Source of the DNA: Paramicrosporidium saccamoebae
Taxonomy: Eukaryota > Rozellomycota
NCBI GenBank assembly: GCA_002794465.1
Contig: MTSL01000073.1
Location: forward strand, 15,946 to 43,553
Reading direction: 5' to 3'
Length of the DNA stretch: 27,608 bases
Of the stretch, positions 1 through 8,348 are shown one piece after another; position 1 is the stretch's first letter, and each line of letters begins with the position of its first letter. The notes under the pieces were generated by a model. That model was not told the origin of the DNA, searched no databases, and saw only the letters and a list, made by a program, of their open reading frames with translations. The position numbers and the translations under genes were made by a program.

Positions 1-42
1 AGACAAGAGTGGAGTGATTGTAAAAAAGTAATGACATTAAAC

Positions 43-87
43 GCAATCACAATCACAATCGCAATCACAATCACCATCGCAGTCGCA
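43..87. repeat. Degenerate hexamer tandem repeat (AATCAC/AATCGC)
   Basis: Seven or so head-to-tail copies of a 6-nt unit close to AATCRC lie just past the 3' end of the neighbouring minus-strand gene. The same motif recurs weakly at 497-520 inside that gene, so the array may be a slipped extension of local sequence. No function is evident. Confidence 0.75.
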
Positions 88-180
88 ACATCAATGTAAA
101 TCCCACTCGCAATGGCGATATCAATATATTCATTTATATGGATCAAGGGCCCCCAATCATCATTATAAGCTTTACAATAT

Positions 181-1485
181 TTACTCAAAGTCAAGAATGT
201 CTGCCGAGTTGTCTAGTGCTTCTTGTGCTTGCCAATAGTTCCATTTCTTACTGTAAACAATAAACCTCTCATATGAAGTAAGCTCAGGATTCAGACGAAA
301 CGTGCCAAGTGGCGGCGCAATTTCAGAAATCAGGGTCGCAATGGCAGTCCATGTGTTACATGCAAACAGCCTTAATGTCGGCTGGCGAGCTTTGGCGATC
401 GCAATAGCTTCCCATTGAGCAATCCGGCCAACCACCATTATCACGACATTTGAACATGGGAGCTGACATAGTGAATTCGAATCGCAATAACTTGTAGAGG
501 TCACAATCACAATGCAACACTGGGCTGAGACGAGAATTATTGGGATCGACTCTGAGAATTCTCTCTCAATCATGGGAACGCTCATGGAATCCAAAATTCC
601 CAATAGTTGGGTGTATTTCAAGGCATTGCGATTAAGCAAAATTTGAAAGTCTTTCTTCGGAGGTGGCGTTTCCTGCACAGGTGCGACAATTGTTGACTGT
701 TCCAAAGGCATGTCTAGTTTGGCTTCACTGCAAAAACCCTCTGGAGCTGCCTTGGGATATCGAGGGCGCCCGATGGTCTTTGGAAATTTAGGCACTGCAT
801 AGTGTACATATCGAAACTTTGACTTTTTCAAACGGCAGCAAAGCATCTCGGGACTCGGCAACAGCGGGCATTTGGCATATTTCGGAAATGACGGAACAGG
901 ATTTTGCAGCCGCAGATATTGCAGCGAGGAAAAGTCGCTCACAGAATGGCAAAGTACCAGCTCAAGAATAAGTGCTGTATGTTGAGGTCGAGAACAAGGG
1001 CGAGAGGGAGAACGAGAATGAAAACGAGAATGAGAATAGGAAATTTCATCATCCATACCCAACATGTGACAAATATTGGGAAACTCTACATTGTAGCTGG
1101 AAACCTTTTCAAAACTGACCCGATGAATTGGAACACAGGAAACAAGCAACTGTTCCAGCATTTGGCTTTGTTTGCGGAGAACAAATCCAGGACATTTCTG
1201 CTTTGGATGGCTTTGCCTTGGACACTTCTGCTTCGGAAACCTAAGCGTCGTTCGGATTCTGCACTTTGTGGAAACTAGTCTTTTCCTCATTGTTTCAAAA
1301 GTCAATATTGGCTGTTCCAAGGGACCAGTGCAGTGTCTATATGTCGTCGGGCCGTCAGATAAACAATAGTGCAACTGCTGAAAAGTAAACCTCGCTTCAG
1401 TCCTCTCAAATAAAGCTGACTCATTTTTAGGCTCAGAGGGGGATTTGGCAAACTGGGCCTTCCAGTATTCCCAATCCTCCTCCAT
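181..1485 (-). CDS. Hypothetical protein, 434 aa, unrecognised
   Basis: An uninterrupted 434-codon frame from an ATG at 1485 to a stop at 181; this length is unlikely by chance at this base composition. I recognise no domain. Near residues 85-98 there is a short internal duplication of a PKQKCP motif. Around 150-167 there is a Ser/Arg stretch (HSRSPSRPCSRP) encoded by a hexamer-like repeat. A Cys-rich middle follows, and then an apolar stretch near 310-350. The two ends carry similar short motifs (WEYWKAQ and WNYWQAQ). There is no clear signal peptide. It is divergent from the GLTSCR1-like gene, with about 270 nt between the starts, including an ATTGG (CCAAT on its strand) at 1569-1573. Composition is odd and partly low-complexity, so a missed intron or a fast-evolving lineage-specific protein are both possible. 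Confidence 0.6.
   Translation of the reverse strand: MEEDWEYWKAQFAKSPSEPKNESALFERTEARFTFQQLHYCLSDGPTTYRHCTGPLEQPILTFETMRKRLVSTKCRIRTTLRFPKQKCPRQSHPKQKCPGFVLRKQSQMLEQLLVSCVPIHRVSFEKVSSYNVEFPNICHMLGMDDEISYSHSRFHSRSPSRPCSRPQHTALILELVLCHSVSDFSSLQYLRLQNPVPSFPKYAKCPLLPSPEMLCCRLKKSKFRYVHYAVPKFPKTIGRPRYPKAAPEGFCSEAKLDMPLEQSTIVAPVQETPPPKKDFQILLNRNALKYTQLLGILDSMSVPMIEREFSESIPIILVSAQCCIVIVTSTSYCDSNSLCQLPCSNVVIMVVGRIAQWEAIAIAKARQPTLRLFACNTWTAIATLISEIAPPLGTFRLNPELTSYERFIVYSKKWNYWQAQEALDNSADILDFE
988..1040. repeat. Low-complexity GAGAAC/GAGAAT repeat inside CDS
   Basis: An imprecise hexamer array on the plus strand encodes the Ser/Arg/His-rich stretch of the minus-strand orphan protein. It probably arose by slippage and accounts for the unusual composition of that part of the protein. 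Confidence 0.6.
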
Positions 1486-1685
1486 TCATGCTTGTGGCTG
1501 CTGGCATGAATTTCAAAAGACAAGGCCAATGACCGACAGCCAGGGATAAGTGGACTTTTGCTTCTCTGATTGGCCAAGTCGTTTGCTGAGGATTCCCTGT
1601 TGCCGTACCGACGTTCATTATTAGTACGGACTGGAATAGCGTTGTAAACATTGGTATAGCCGCAAGATCGACAGCTTTTGGTTGC

Positions 1686-1757
1686 ATATCACTAGTGGAA
1701 AGTATATCAACGGTAGGAAACATATCAACAGTAGGAAACATACCAATAGTGGGAAAT
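1686..1757. repeat. 18-bp minisatellite, four copies, ending in a start codon
   Basis: Four contiguous 18-nt units (1686-1703, 1704-1721, 1722-1739, 1740-1757), each close to ATATCAACAGTAGGAAAC. The first and last are the most diverged. The ATG of the GLTSCR1-like gene (1756-1758) straddles the end of the last unit, so the array forms the 5' leader or core promoter of that gene. Confidence 0.85.
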
Positions 1758-2958
1758 GTCTACACTGGACACGGGGGCACAGACAAAGGGAATTATAAAG
1801 CTGCGGTTGAACCTCGCCACTTCTGAAGAGAGCAAAGGCAACGAGGGTGGGGGTGTTAAAAGAAGCCCAGCCAAGCGCAGACATGGTGGCGAGAAGGAAA
1901 GAGTGACCGAGGCCATTGATGATGAAAATAGAAATGGGGAGAATAGACCGGTTCACGACAGTAGGCCTGGTAGCGTCAACAGGCCTGTTAGCGACAATAA
2001 GCTTGTTAACGACGGCAGACTTGCTAACGATAAGCCTGTAAAGCTAACTGTACGATTAAAGGCTCCCGAGGAGAAGCGCAAAATTGTGCTTTCTGTCAAG
2101 AGCAGGACAGAGGAAAAGTCTGAAAGTATAGACATAGAATCAGTGGATAGGCCAGCAAAAAGGCTAAAGACGACAACTGCACCCAAAGTTAAAAGAGTTC
2201 ATGATGTGGAAGTGGCGGGCCCTAAACAGACGCGGACACGACGGACAACAGTAGCATCCAAGGAAAAAAATGGAGCAACCCCACATCCCTTCTCAACTGT
2301 CCCCTCGGCGCCTAAAACGGCACCGACAGCAGCAGCCAAGATGCCCATTCCAAACTTTCGGCCATCCAACATGACGCGTGTCCCCATTGCAGCACTATCG
2401 AGTCTGACAACGATGACACCGGGAGAGAGAGAAGAGGAACGCATTTTGAGACAGTCAATATCAGAAACATTTGGGACACTGTGGCCGATGGTAACAAGAC
2501 CGGACGCCTCCAAGACGTTCACGTCCTGGGAAGACGTTCCGGAAAAGCTCGTCCCATATTGGCTCATGTTGAGTCCCATTGATTCTGCCCTCCACGCCCC
2601 GACACTGAAATCGCAAACCTTGGAAGTCGAGCAGTCCGATAGATCCACACGACTGGTGGAGGAGGTTACCAAGCTGCGGTCGAGATACGAGCAGGTTACA
2701 ATCAAGGAACGGAACAAGGAGATTGCGACTGAATTGCTGGTATTGGAGCAGAGGCTGTGTCTGGAGGAGGAAAAGTTTTTGTATGCCAAACTGAAGAGCG
2801 AATATAACAAAAAGGTGGGCGAACTGGTAGCCAGGAAACGGCAGCACGCTGAAGCCACAAACTCTGCCCTCCACCCCCATCAACGAATCCTACCAAAAGC
2901 CTGGACATCGGGCTCCGGGATCCAGATTCTCCGTGGGAGCTCTTCAGAGAATCCATAG
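1756..2958 (+). CDS. Probable GLTSCR1-domain chromatin protein, 400 aa
   Basis: An intact 400-codon frame. Residues 1-215 are basic, low-complexity and disordered-looking. They contain three short beta-like basic motifs (IIKLRLNL, VKLTVRLK, KIVLSVKS), clusters of Lys/Arg resembling nuclear localisation signals, and an imperfect short repeat around 64-95 (RPVSDN, KLVNDG, RLANDK). Residues about 225-275 (LWPMVTRPDASKTFTSW followed by EDVPEKLVPYWLM) resemble the GLTSCR1/BICRA conserved region, whose hallmark is a PDxxxxFxSxxDxxxRLLPYH-like core. Residues 295-365 are a strong heptad-type coiled coil. GLTSCR1-domain proteins are subunits of the non-canonical BAF SWI/SNF remodeller, so nuclear location and a role in chromatin remodelling are inferred. 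The domain call is by eye and the His of the usual LLPYH is replaced (LVPYW), so certainty is moderate. Confidence 0.6.
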   Translation: MSTLDTGAQTKGIIKLRLNLATSEESKGNEGGGVKRSPAKRRHGGEKERVTEAIDDENRNGENRPVHDSRPGSVNRPVSDNKLVNDGRLANDKPVKLTVRLKAPEEKRKIVLSVKSRTEEKSESIDIESVDRPAKRLKTTTAPKVKRVHDVEVAGPKQTRTRRTTVASKEKNGATPHPFSTVPSAPKTAPTAAAKMPIPNFRPSNMTRVPIAALSSLTTMTPGEREEERILRQSISETFGTLWPMVTRPDASKTFTSWEDVPEKLVPYWLMLSPIDSALHAPTLKSQTLEVEQSDRSTRLVEEVTKLRSRYEQVTIKERNKEIATELLVLEQRLCLEEEKFLYAKLKSEYNKKVGELVARKRQHAEATNSALHPHQRILPKAWTSGSGIQILRGSSSENP

Positions 2959-3214
2959 TTTCTTTTTTAATACACAAGTTTGCTTTGGATTGCCCGCCAT
3001 ATATATGTAGGAAGTTCGCTTCAAGAACGTGTTGCTCGCTATATGTGCGTAGGGAGGAACTCGTGTTTAACGATGGATCGCTATTGTACAATAGACCCTA
3101 CCACATAAAATATCACAGTTCTCCACAAAGTAAATCATATTAATATTTCCATTAAAGGCAATGTTTGGACAAACGGCGCGGTTCTAAATTTGGAACGACG
3201 ATTGTGCGTCGAGA

Positions 3215-5796
3215 ATGCCGGTCGCCGTGACTGAGAAGCGAGAATCGCGGACAGTCAGTCAGGTGCCATCGAGGACCATGAGCAACGCTCCTTCACTGAG
3301 CAAGTTGAATGACGACGCGGACTATGGCTTTGATAAGAAGGATGTCAAGCTCGAGCAAGGCAAACAGCGTGGACTGTTTTCATTCCTCACTGAGGGAGAC
3401 AAGCAATGGTTGGTCTATGTCACAGTTATTTCATTCATTGTGCGTCTTGCCTTTCTCAGTCATCCCTCGGTTGTCATCTTTGATGAGGTGCATTTTGGCG
3501 GGTTTGCACAAAAGTATCTCAAGAGAGAGTTCTTTCAAGACTTGCACCCTCCTCTGGCACGTCTGCTGGTGACGCTTAGCGCTTGGGTTGGCCGATTTGA
3601 TGCCAACTTTTCATTCTACAACATTGGGGCTGACTACATCAAAGCGGGAGTGCCGTATGTGACAATGCGCGCCTTTACGGCCGTGTCGGGAGCAGTCGTT
3701 CCTTCCATAGCGTTCGTGACGACTCGAGCAATGAATCTGAGCTTTTTCACTTCCTTGGCCATTGCGACCATGCTGATATTCGACAATGGCTTTGCTACAC
3801 AATCGCGTTTAATCCTGCTCGATTCCTACTTGGTGTTGTTTACCACGTTGGTGGCATTTTTTTGGGTACTATTCCAAAGACAGCGTGAAAGGTAATAATC
3901 AAGTTTGGATGCTAACCATTATTTAGACCATTTACTCGAGAATGGAAGACGTGTCTTCTTGGAATAGGGGTCAGTATTGCTCTTGCCGCCAGCTGCAAAT
4001 GGGTGGGACTCTTTACTGTGGTGGCAATTGGCATTTACACTATTGTGGATCTTTGGAACATTCTCGGAGATGTAAACAACTCTATGAAGACTGTTGGCCG
4101 CCATTTCATGTCGAGGGCGCTCTCTCTGATAGTAGTCCCATTGACCATTTACGCCGCCACTTTTTGGGTGCATTTTGCGCTCCTTCGTGACTTTTCGCCG
4201 GCAGCCTCTTCCTTGTCCATTGAATTTCAGCAAACTCTGCGTGGCGGTGAACTCTCACCGACCATGGCCAATGTGTATTTTGGATCGCAGATTCGCATCC
4301 GTCAGTACAGGTCCGAGGGAGCCTTCTTGCACTCTCATGCCTCAGTGTACCCCGCTGGCAGCAAGCAGCAGCAGGTGACTGGATACCACCATCGTGACCA
4401 GAACAATCTGTGGATTGTCCGACGCGCTTTTGATGTCAACCGGACTTATGTGGAGGAGGAGACTGATGAGCGAGAAGAGCTAGTTCAGCTTAGACATTTG
4501 GACGAGCTTCGTCTTGAACATGTGCCCACTGGCCGTTTCCTCCACAGTCACGTCGTCGATCCTCCCATTTCTAACAAGGAAAAGCAAAAGGAGGTCTCTT
4601 GTTATGGACACAATCCCTCAAAGTTTTCCGACTATAATGACAACTGGAGGATTGAGATTGTGGATAGCGTGGGCAACTCGATCACTGAAGAGGATGAAGA
4701 TGCTGACATGAACGACGGTAAGGAAAAGAAGAGAAAACCGTTTGTTTTTGCGATTGGGACAAAGTTCAGGCTAGCACATCGCATGATTGGTTGTAAATTG
4801 CATTCTCGGAATAAGGCGCTTCCAGAGTGGGGCTTTAAGCAATCCGAGGTGACCTGTGGATACGAAACGCTTCGCAGCAACCAGATTTGGATAGTTGAAT
4901 CGAATGAACATCCGCTGGCTGATCCTAATACCTCTCTCAAATCATCATTCCCCAAAAAGAGCTTCCTAGGCAAGTTTATCGAGTTGAACAAGAAAATGTG
5001 GGACACTAACGCTGGATTGTCCGCCCACCATCCATTTGGATCCCGTCCTGATGCCTGGCCTCTGCTCGCCAGAGGAATCGGCTTCTGGAATGGCAATCAC
5101 GTGCCCAAGACTGAAAAACAGCACAAGGAGGAAAAGAACAAGAAGGCTGGCAAGAAGAATGCCTCGGGAGAGGAACAGCCAGAGGAAGATCCTGAAGACA
5201 AGCTAGAACAAGCACAGCTGGCTCAGGAGTATGTCAAGTTCAAGGGACAGCAAATGTACTTGTTGGGAAATCCTGTCGTGTGGTGGTCATCAGCTGCAGC
5301 AATTGGAATCTATGTGCTGACCTTGCTCACATTCCGTATTTGCAAGAGACGAAACTTTTCGATTGCTGCCAAGATTGAGCGTTCGTCGTTTGGAAGCCAG
5401 CTCCACTTTTTCTCCCTCTCTGGGTTCATGTTTATTCAATGGTTGTGGCACTATATTCCATTCTTTGGCATGCGTCGACAGCTTTTCCTGCATCATTACC
5501 TCCCTGCCCTATACTTTGCCGTCTTGTTATTTGCAATCCTGCTGGAGGCCGTCCTTGCTGGCGTGTCATCAGCAGTCAAGCTGAATGATCAAAATAGTCG
5601 TCGACTAAAGATTGCCGTTCTCTCCTTATACGTAGCGGCTACAATTGTCGTGTTCTGGAAGCTGGCGCCACTTGGCTATGGTCTGCGAATGAGCAAAACC
5701 CAATGCGAGTCGTTAAAATGGCTTAAGAGATGGGATTTTGACTGTAGCAGTCTTGTGGACCCCGTCTCCAATGCCATTGTGACCAGTGCTAACTAG
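3215..5796 (+). CDS. PMT4: Dolichyl-phosphate-mannose protein O-mannosyltransferase, PMT4/POMT1 subfamily
   Basis: join(3215..3891,3927..5796), 848 aa. The 35-nt intron 3892-3926 has GTAATA, a GCTAAC branch motif and TAG; splicing restores REWKTC...CKWVGLF, typical of the family. The enzyme transfers mannose from dolichyl-phosphate mannose to Ser/Thr of proteins in the ER lumen. Visible features are a cytosolic N-terminus, the first membrane segment followed by the catalytic FDEVHFG loop and LHPPLARLL, several membrane helices, then a luminal MIR region (SEGAFLHSH, TGYHHRDQNNLW, LPEWGFKQSEV) and C-terminal helices including the HHYLPALYF motif. The details FSFYNIGADY, SIEFQQTLRGG and LPEWGF point to the PMT4 rather than the PMT1 or PMT2 class. 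A Lys/Glu-rich insertion sits at about residues 645-685, before the last helices. Downstream it converges with ZUO1. Confidence 0.93.
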
Positions 5797-5920
5797 CAAT
5801 AATAAAGCGTGGTATGGGATTTAACGGTGGGTCGGGGTGACGTGGTCAAGTCGTTGTGTGGTGACATGATATAGTCCTCATGCTGTCGCGTAGTGGGGAT
5901 AAATAGTATGGACTGTCAGG

Positions 5921-5980
5921 CGGGAAGAGACGGGAAGAGACGAGAAGAGACGAGAAGAGACGAGATGGGACGAGAATAGA
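5921..5980. repeat. 10-bp tandem array, six units (CGRGAAGAGA)
   Basis: Six consecutive decamers in exact 10-nt register: two CGGGAAGAGA, two CGAGAAGAGA, then CGAGATGGGA and CGAGAATAGA. It abuts the dispersed repeat. The copy of that repeat at 20502-20615 carries the same array with about three units, so unit number varies between copies. Confidence 0.85.
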
Positions 5981-6105
5981 ATTTATTCAGTCAATCCAAC
6001 GACCCATTTATAGTCTCACAAATAACATTATCCTTCATCGATTGTTCTGATTATCCCTTCTCCAAACTAGGGAACTATCCTCAAATACCCAACTAATCAG
6101 TCTTC
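5981..6105 (-). repeat. Dispersed 3'-flanking repeat, copy A
   Basis: The core at 5981-6026 matches the reverse complement of 20535-20580 with five differences in 46 positions, all transitions. The element's other end (CAAATACCCAACTAAT, near 6082-6097) also matches, with about 40 nt of extra sequence in between. In its minus orientation it lies about 180 nt downstream of the ZUO1 stop. Confidence 0.8.
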
Positions 6106-6284
6106 TACGTCACAATGCGATGACATGGTAAAGGTATCATGTGGTGACATGAAAAAGTTATCATATGGTTTTAGTCCCATAGTTTGGTGGACTTTTCGGT
6201 GGTACAGCGGCTTAAACCCGCAATTTTATAGTCTCCTTGTATAATCTCTTGTACGCACAGAAATTTATTACTCTAATATCTACG

Positions 6285-8093
6285 CTAGGCCGCAGAGGCC
6301 TTTTTCTGTTTCAACATTTGGGCAATCTCTTTGGCACGAATCATACATTCCTTCTTTGATCGTCCCACTACTTTGGAAATGTTCTCCCAACGGCTCGGGT
6401 CATCAGCCTTGTACATTCTCAAGCCTTCTTGGAGACTCTTTTGTTCCTCAGCGGTCCATACCGCAGGAGCTTCAGGGACGGGCTCCGTTGTACCAGGAGC
6501 GTCAAAGACAGTGGTCGGCTCTGCTTGATCAATGCGCGGGTCACGTTTCTTTTGCATGGCCTTGTAGTCAGTTTGCACTTCGGTGGAGAGTACGGTCTGG
6601 CCCTCGTCGGTAGTCTGTTTAATCTCATTTGAGCGTTTGATAATCTCATCAGTGGTACGCTGGGGAAGGGTCTTGTCCATGTGGGAGATGGTGCGATTGT
6701 ACCATTCGGTGATACGGGCCCAACGCTCGCGCATTCCTCCCGGATGCGTTTTGATGGCATTGATTAGAGTGTCCACTTCGGGAAGGGACCATGGGGCTTC
6801 AGCCTTTACATTGGTTGGTTTATCCACTGGCCGTACAATTGGGGATCCCAAAGATTCAGCCTCAGAGTGCTTTGCAGCATATTCTTCTTCAAGCCAAAAG
6901 TAGATTCCCTCCGTCTCACCGGCATCAAATAGGCCTTGGGCTGTTGCCAGAGACCTCTCCAGATCAGTCTCTCTCAGCAGGTACTTTTCGAGCAGCAATG
7001 AACGCTCATTCATTTGGGCCACATTCGTCTTGTTGGAGACAAAATAGAGGTGATCGATAAATATCTTTTTAAAAGTCTTTTTGACTTTTCGGGCAGCAGC
7101 CTCGGCCGCTTCTTTGGACTTTTTGGCTTCCAGTTGAGCCTGTGCGACGCGTTCCTTCTCAAGACGCTCCTCTTCTCCCTTCTTTAATTTTTCCTGCTCC
7201 TTTTCCTGTGCCAACTTGAGAGCTGCCATTTCCTTCTCCATCTTGAGGGCATCTTTTCGCAGCTTGTCATCTTCCCTGAAGCGTACCATTCTGGGGTCTA
7301 GCTTGTAGGCTTGCTCAAAGAGCCGTCGGAGACGCGCGTTATCTTCATTCTTGCGTTTAGTCCTGTTTGCCTTGTTCTTCTTGTCCATCCAGCGCTTGTC
7401 TGCTCGGTTCTCGGGGTTGTCGTTTTCATCCTCGTCAAGATATTCAAAGGTGCGCCATGACTCGAATGCTGACCAAAACCCATAGAACGCCTCGACATCT
7501 TCCCTTGGAGAGTAGGCGTGACCAACATCAGGGACGGGCTGTTTCCTACTGAAGCGGGCATTTATAATGAACACTGGACGGTAAATATTCAAAAAGTCCT
7601 CTACGTCTCCAGACTTGAAAGCTTCCTCTCCGGGAATAGAGTCGTCAAAGGCGTTGGCGTCGACGGAATCGTACAGTTTGCGCTTGTCCTGGTCGGACAG
7701 CACTTGGTAGGCTTGGAAGATGCACTTGAAAATATTGTCCTCGACAGAATCCTCCACCGACGAAGACTGCTGTAGCTTGTCGGGATGGTACTGTAGCACT
7801 CTTTGGCGGTACGCAGTCTTGATTTCCGAAGGGGTAGCCAAATGGCGCTTCTCGTGTAATCCCAATAAAAGATAGTGGTCCTGTTTCTTCCAGTTGCGGG
7901 CATCAAGGTTCAACAGACGCAAGTCTACCGCCCCAGCAGTGGGCTTTGCGGATGAGGGGCGGGGAAGGGGCACCGGAGGGGGAAAGTTGGTGGGTTCTGG
8001 CACAAATTGTGGCAGATGCTTTGACAAGAAGCAGTGATAGCTATGGCGGTACTCGATGAGCTCGCGACAGGCGGCTTTGCGGTTTCTGCTCAT
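6285..8093 (-). CDS. ZUO1: Zuotin/DNAJC2-type ribosome-associated J-protein with two SANT domains
   Basis: 602 aa, no intron. Zuotin pairs with an Hsp70 (Ssz1/HSPA14) in the ribosome-associated complex and stimulates Hsp70 on nascent chains. A J-domain spans about residues 71-142 (DHYLLLGL start, HPD at 103-105), followed by the zuotin homology region (VEAFYGFWSAFESWRTFEYLDEDE, split here as VEAFYGFWSAF and WRTFEYLDED), then a long charged helix rich in Lys/Glu (about 230-340) expected to bind the ribosome. Two SANT/Myb-like modules follow, at about 430-490 (APWSLPEVDTLI) and 543-597 (VWTAEEQKSLQEGL). Budding-yeast Zuo1 lacks the SANT pair whereas animal DNAJC2 has it, so this is the longer ancestral form. 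The divergent promoter is shared with CDC7. Confidence 0.93.
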   Translation of the reverse strand: MSRNRKAACRELIEYRHSYHCFLSKHLPQFVPEPTNFPPPVPLPRPSSAKPTAGAVDLRLLNLDARNWKKQDHYLLLGLHEKRHLATPSEIKTAYRQRVLQYHPDKLQQSSSVEDSVEDNIFKCIFQAYQVLSDQDKRKLYDSVDANAFDDSIPGEEAFKSGDVEDFLNIYRPVFIINARFSRKQPVPDVGHAYSPREDVEAFYGFWSAFESWRTFEYLDEDENDNPENRADKRWMDKKNKANRTKRKNEDNARLRRLFEQAYKLDPRMVRFREDDKLRKDALKMEKEMAALKLAQEKEQEKLKKGEEERLEKERVAQAQLEAKKSKEAAEAAARKVKKTFKKIFIDHLYFVSNKTNVAQMNERSLLLEKYLLRETDLERSLATAQGLFDAGETEGIYFWLEEEYAAKHSEAESLGSPIVRPVDKPTNVKAEAPWSLPEVDTLINAIKTHPGGMRERWARITEWYNRTISHMDKTLPQRTTDEIIKRSNEIKQTTDEGQTVLSTEVQTDYKAMQKKRDPRIDQAEPTTVFDAPGTTEPVPEAPAVWTAEEQKSLQEGLRMYKADDPSRWENISKVVGRSKKECMIRAKEIAQMLKQKKASAA

Positions 8094-8348
8094 TTCTCGG
8101 CAACCCCCGGTAAGCGCGATCGTTGGTGGATTTTGGATGCTGACTACTGTAGGCCAAATGCATGACTCGAAGAAACATGCACAATTTGAAGAATATTCCC
8201 AAATTGGAGAATACGCATGGCTTGAGGAAAATATTTTTTAATCCCCGCGGCGCGTGATGTAGCAGATGACTTTTGGCAGCATAGGATTCAGAGTCAGGGC
8301 CCCGGCTCGTGGACCGCGGACCGTGGTATACTAACTACGTCCGGGTCA
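8094..8348. promoter_or_regulatory. Bidirectional promoter region, ZUO1 / CDC7
   Basis: 255 nt between divergent start codons. It contains an ATTGG (CCAAT on minus) at 8203-8207 and a GC-rich stretch around 8281-8330 with partly palindromic GGACCGCGGACCG. No other motif is convincing. Sharing one short intergenic region makes co-regulation possible but unproven. Confidence 0.5.

Larger units (their letters stand above)
5797..6284. other. Intergenic region between convergent PMT4 and ZUO1
   Basis: This 488-nt gap holds no open frame of note. It contains an exact 13-mer repeated at 5857-5869 and 6140-6152 (TGTGGTGACATGA), the decamer array at 5921-5980 and one copy of the dispersed 3'-flanking repeat. 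An AATAAA-like site at 5800-5806 may be the PMT4 polyadenylation signal. Confidence 0.6.

Noticed and set aside
43-113. Telomeric or subtelomeric repeat at the left edge
   Set aside because: The AATCRC array is short, degenerate and not at a contig-like end; it does not match TTAGGG-type telomere units.
2199-2858. 219-codon minus-strand frame inside the GLTSCR1-like gene
   Set aside because: It lies wholly antisense to a better-supported coding region with domain similarity and coiled coil; the antisense frame is Ser-rich and reflects codon complementarity.
5921-5980. CRISPR-like array
   Set aside because: The decamers are contiguous with no spacers, and the genome is eukaryotic.
8320-8348. 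Possible 5' UTR intron of CDC7 based on TACTAAC near 8330
   Set aside because: No AG acceptor follows at the short distance used by the other introns, and no good donor was seen upstream.
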